Notes under the pieces: generated by a model
Told to the model about the DNA's origin: nothing
Databases searched by the model: none
Seen by the model: the letters and a program-made list of their open reading frames with translations, nothing else
From: Nocardia brevicatena NBRC 12119
GTDB taxonomy: Bacteria > Actinomycetota > Actinomycetes > Mycobacteriales > Mycobacteriaceae
Reading direction: 5' to 3'
Assembly (NCBI RefSeq): GCF_000308495.1
Contig: NZ_BAFU01000058.1
Span: 1 to 64,000 of the forward strand
Length of the DNA: 64,000 bases
Position numbers and translations under genes: made by a program
Shown here: positions 62,479 to 64,000 of the stretch, one piece after another
How positions within the stretch are numbered: position 1 is the first letter of the stretch
Layout: each line of letters starts with the position of its first letter

Positions 62479-64000
62479 TCACTCCGGGGTGAGCGTCTGC
62501 GTCGGTGAGTGCAGTTTCTGCAGGGTCTGTCCCTTGCCGAGGTACATGTGCACACCACAGGGCAGACAGGGGTCGAAACTGCGCACCGTGCGCATGATGT
62601 CGATGCCCTTGAAATGCTCGCGGTCGTTCTCCTCGAAGATCGGCTGCCCCTGCACCGCGTCCTCGTACGGGCCCGGCGTGCCGTAGGCGTCGCGCGGACT
62701 GGCGTTCCACGGTGTCGGCGGATACGGGTGGTAGTTCGCGATCTTCCCGTCCCGGATCACCATGTGGTGCGACAGCACGCCGCGCACCGCCTCGGTGAAG
62801 CCGCAGCCGATGCCCTCGTCGGGCACCTCGAACTTCTCCCAGGTCTTGGTGTGGCCGGCCCGGATCTCCGCGAGCGCCTTCTCCGCGAAGTGCAGCGCGC
62901 AGGCCGCCGCGTAGGCCTGGAAGTAGGTGCGGGCACGGTTGCGTTCGATGGTGTTGCTGCCGTGCGCGGGGATCTTCCACTCCAAGGTCACCGGTCCCAT
63001 GAGCGCGGTCTTGGGCAGGTTGATCTGCACACTGTGACCTGTCGACTTCACATAGCCGATATCGACCAGTTCGGCCAGCGCCGTCGCCCACAATCGCGCC
63101 AGCGGACCGCCGCCGGTGTCCAGGGCGAGATGTTCGCTGCCGTCGAACCAGCGTGGTGACATCACCCAGCTGTACTTGTCGTCCAGGTCGCGCTTCTGCG
63201 GCCTCGGGTTGGTGTGCTGGTTCCAGGGATGCCGCCGGTCCACCGGATTGCCCAGCGGGTCGGTTTTCACGAACATCTCCTGGTCGGTCCAGTCCTCGTA
63301 ATACGAACTGCCCAGCAGGATCCGCAAGCCCAGGTTGATATCGATCAGGGAGGTGGTGATCAGCTTGCCGTCTACCACCACTCCCGGGGTCACGAACATC
63401 TTGCGACCCCAGCCCTCCATGTCCTTGTACTCGAAGTTGCAGAACTCGGGGTCCTGGAACGAGCCCCAGCAGCCCAGCAGTGTGCGCCGCAGACCGACCT
63501 TGTCGTAGCCGGGCAACGCCTCGTAGAAGAAGTCGAACAGATCGTCGTGCATCGGCACGACCTTCTTCATGAACTCGACGTAGCGCATCAGTCTCGTCAT
63601 GTAGTCGGTCATCAGCTGCACCGTCGCCACCGTGCCCGGACCGCCGGGATACAGCGTCGACGGATGCACATGCCTGCCCTCCATCAGGCAGAACATCTCG
63701 CGGGTGTACCTGCTCACCTGCAGGGCCTCCCGGTAGAACTCCCCGGTGAACGGGTTGAGGGCGCGCATGATGTCGGCGATCGTGCGGTAGCCGTGGGCCG
63801 TCACATGCGGTGCCTCGGTCCGCTCGGCCGCGGCGAGCACCCCGGGGTTGGTCTCGGCGACCATCTTCTCGCAGAAGTCCACCCCGACCAGGTTCTCCTG
63901 GAAGATGTTGTGATCGAACATGTACTCGGCCGCCTCACCGAGATCGACGATCCACTCGCCCAGGTGCGGCGGCCGCACCCCATAGGCCATGTTCTGGCAG
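62479..64000 (-). CDS. [NiFe]-hydrogenase large subunit, 5' end outside window (probably group 1h)
   Basis: The frame is open to the window edge; it reads CQNMAYGVRPPHLGEWIVDL, so the N-terminal L1 motif with two nickel-binding Cys lies outside. Visible features include MEGRHVHPSTLYPGGPGTVA, TGHSVQINLPKTALMGPVTL, and the C-terminal L2 motif FDPCLPCGVH holding the other two Cys. The residues after that His (MYLGKGQTLQKLHSPTQTLT and on) would be cut by the maturation protease at 57880-58500. The enzyme oxidises H2 at a NiFe(CN)2CO site. The flanking DUF5947/6084/6893 and NifU-Rieske genes suggest high-affinity group 1h (HhyL) rather than group 2a. The small subunit should lie just beyond 64000. 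Confidence 0.93.
   Translation of the reverse strand, partial: CQNMAYGVRPPHLGEWIVDLGEAAEYMFDHNIFQENLVGVDFCEKMVAETNPGVLAAAERTEAPHVTAHGYRTIADIMRALNPFTGEFYREALQVSRYTREMFCLMEGRHVHPSTLYPGGPGTVATVQLMTDYMTRLMRYVEFMKKVVPMHDDLFDFFYEALPGYDKVGLRRTLLGCWGSFQDPEFCNFEYKDMEGWGRKMFVTPGVVVDGKLITTSLIDINLGLRILLGSSYYEDWTDQEMFVKTDPLGNPVDRRHPWNQHTNPRPQKRDLDDKYSWVMSPRWFDGSEHLALDTGGGPLARLWATALAELVDIGYVKSTGHSVQINLPKTALMGPVTLEWKIPAHGSNTIERNRARTYFQAYAAACALHFAEKALAEIRAGHTKTWEKFEVPDEGIGCGFTEAVRGVLSHHMVIRDGKIANYHPYPPTPWNASPRDAYGTPGPYEDAVQGQPIFEENDREHFKGIDIMRTVRSFDPCLPCGVHMYLGKGQTLQKLHSPTQTLTPE

Overview
The window is high-GC actinobacterial DNA. Two Lsr2 nucleoid proteins, a secreted mycolyltransferase of the Ag85 type, a CYP136-like P450 with a divergent TetR, and a very long single-chain acyl-CoA carboxylase point to a mycolate-containing member of the Mycobacteriales. 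Nocardia is the best guess, but this is inference from gene content. No rRNA, tRNA, CRISPR array or prophage was recognised.

Region 1 (1-27000) is accessory chromosome. It carries a methyltransferase tail, an Lsr2 copy, a broken alpha/beta hydrolase, a MarR/MFS efflux pair with an upstream palindrome, a secreted lipase, two membrane proteins, a PAS-GGDEF diguanylate cyclase, a terpene synthase, an SRPBCC protein, a polyketide ketosynthase relic, an FtsX-type permease, a mycolyltransferase, 6-phosphogluconate dehydrogenase and a P1B-4-type metal ATPase with an ArsR/SmtB-like operator. A P450 and an AraC regulator have been truncated against each other, and a GH65 glycosidase is frameshifted. 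A second Lsr2 closes the region.

Region 2 (27000-44800) holds a TetR/CYP136-like pair, decayed sequence, a guanine deaminase-like enzyme, a carbohydrate ABC importer without its ATPase, and a decayed cell-surface glycan cluster. That cluster has UDP-glucose dehydrogenase with an internal deletion, GT9, three GT2 (one frameshifted), a carbamoyltransferase with one in-frame stop, a frameshifted UDP-xylose synthase-like epimerase and a frameshifted GT4. A BrnT/BrnA-like toxin-antitoxin pair and a TnpB scrap follow.

Region 3 (44800-64000) is well preserved. A single-chain long-chain acyl-CoA carboxylase (biotin carboxylase, BCCP and carboxyltransferase in one polypeptide of about 1826 aa) faces a 15-gene minus-strand operon for a [NiFe] hydrogenase. 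In transcription order the operon reads: large subunit (cut by the window edge), NifU-Rieske fusion, DUF5947-like, DUF6084-like, a 441-aa unknown, a DUF6893-like membrane peptide, an acidic 105-aa unknown, maturation protease, hypC2, hypF, hypC, hypD, hypE, NicT nickel permease and a DUF6390-like protein. Many junctions are 4-base stop/start overlaps. The content resembles high-affinity, atmospheric-H2-oxidising group 1h (Hhy) loci; group 2a (Huc) is not excluded. H2 would be oxidised at the NiFe site, whose CN/CO ligands come from HypF/E/C/D and whose nickel is imported by NicT. HypA, HypB and the small subunit are not in the window.

The window-wide theme is decay. At least ten genes are broken, by internal deletions (UGD, ketosynthase, P450/AraC), one nonsense change, an 11-bp duplication, and many one-base shifts in G/C runs. 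The one-base shifts need checking against assembly error; the deletions are unlikely to be sequencing artefacts.
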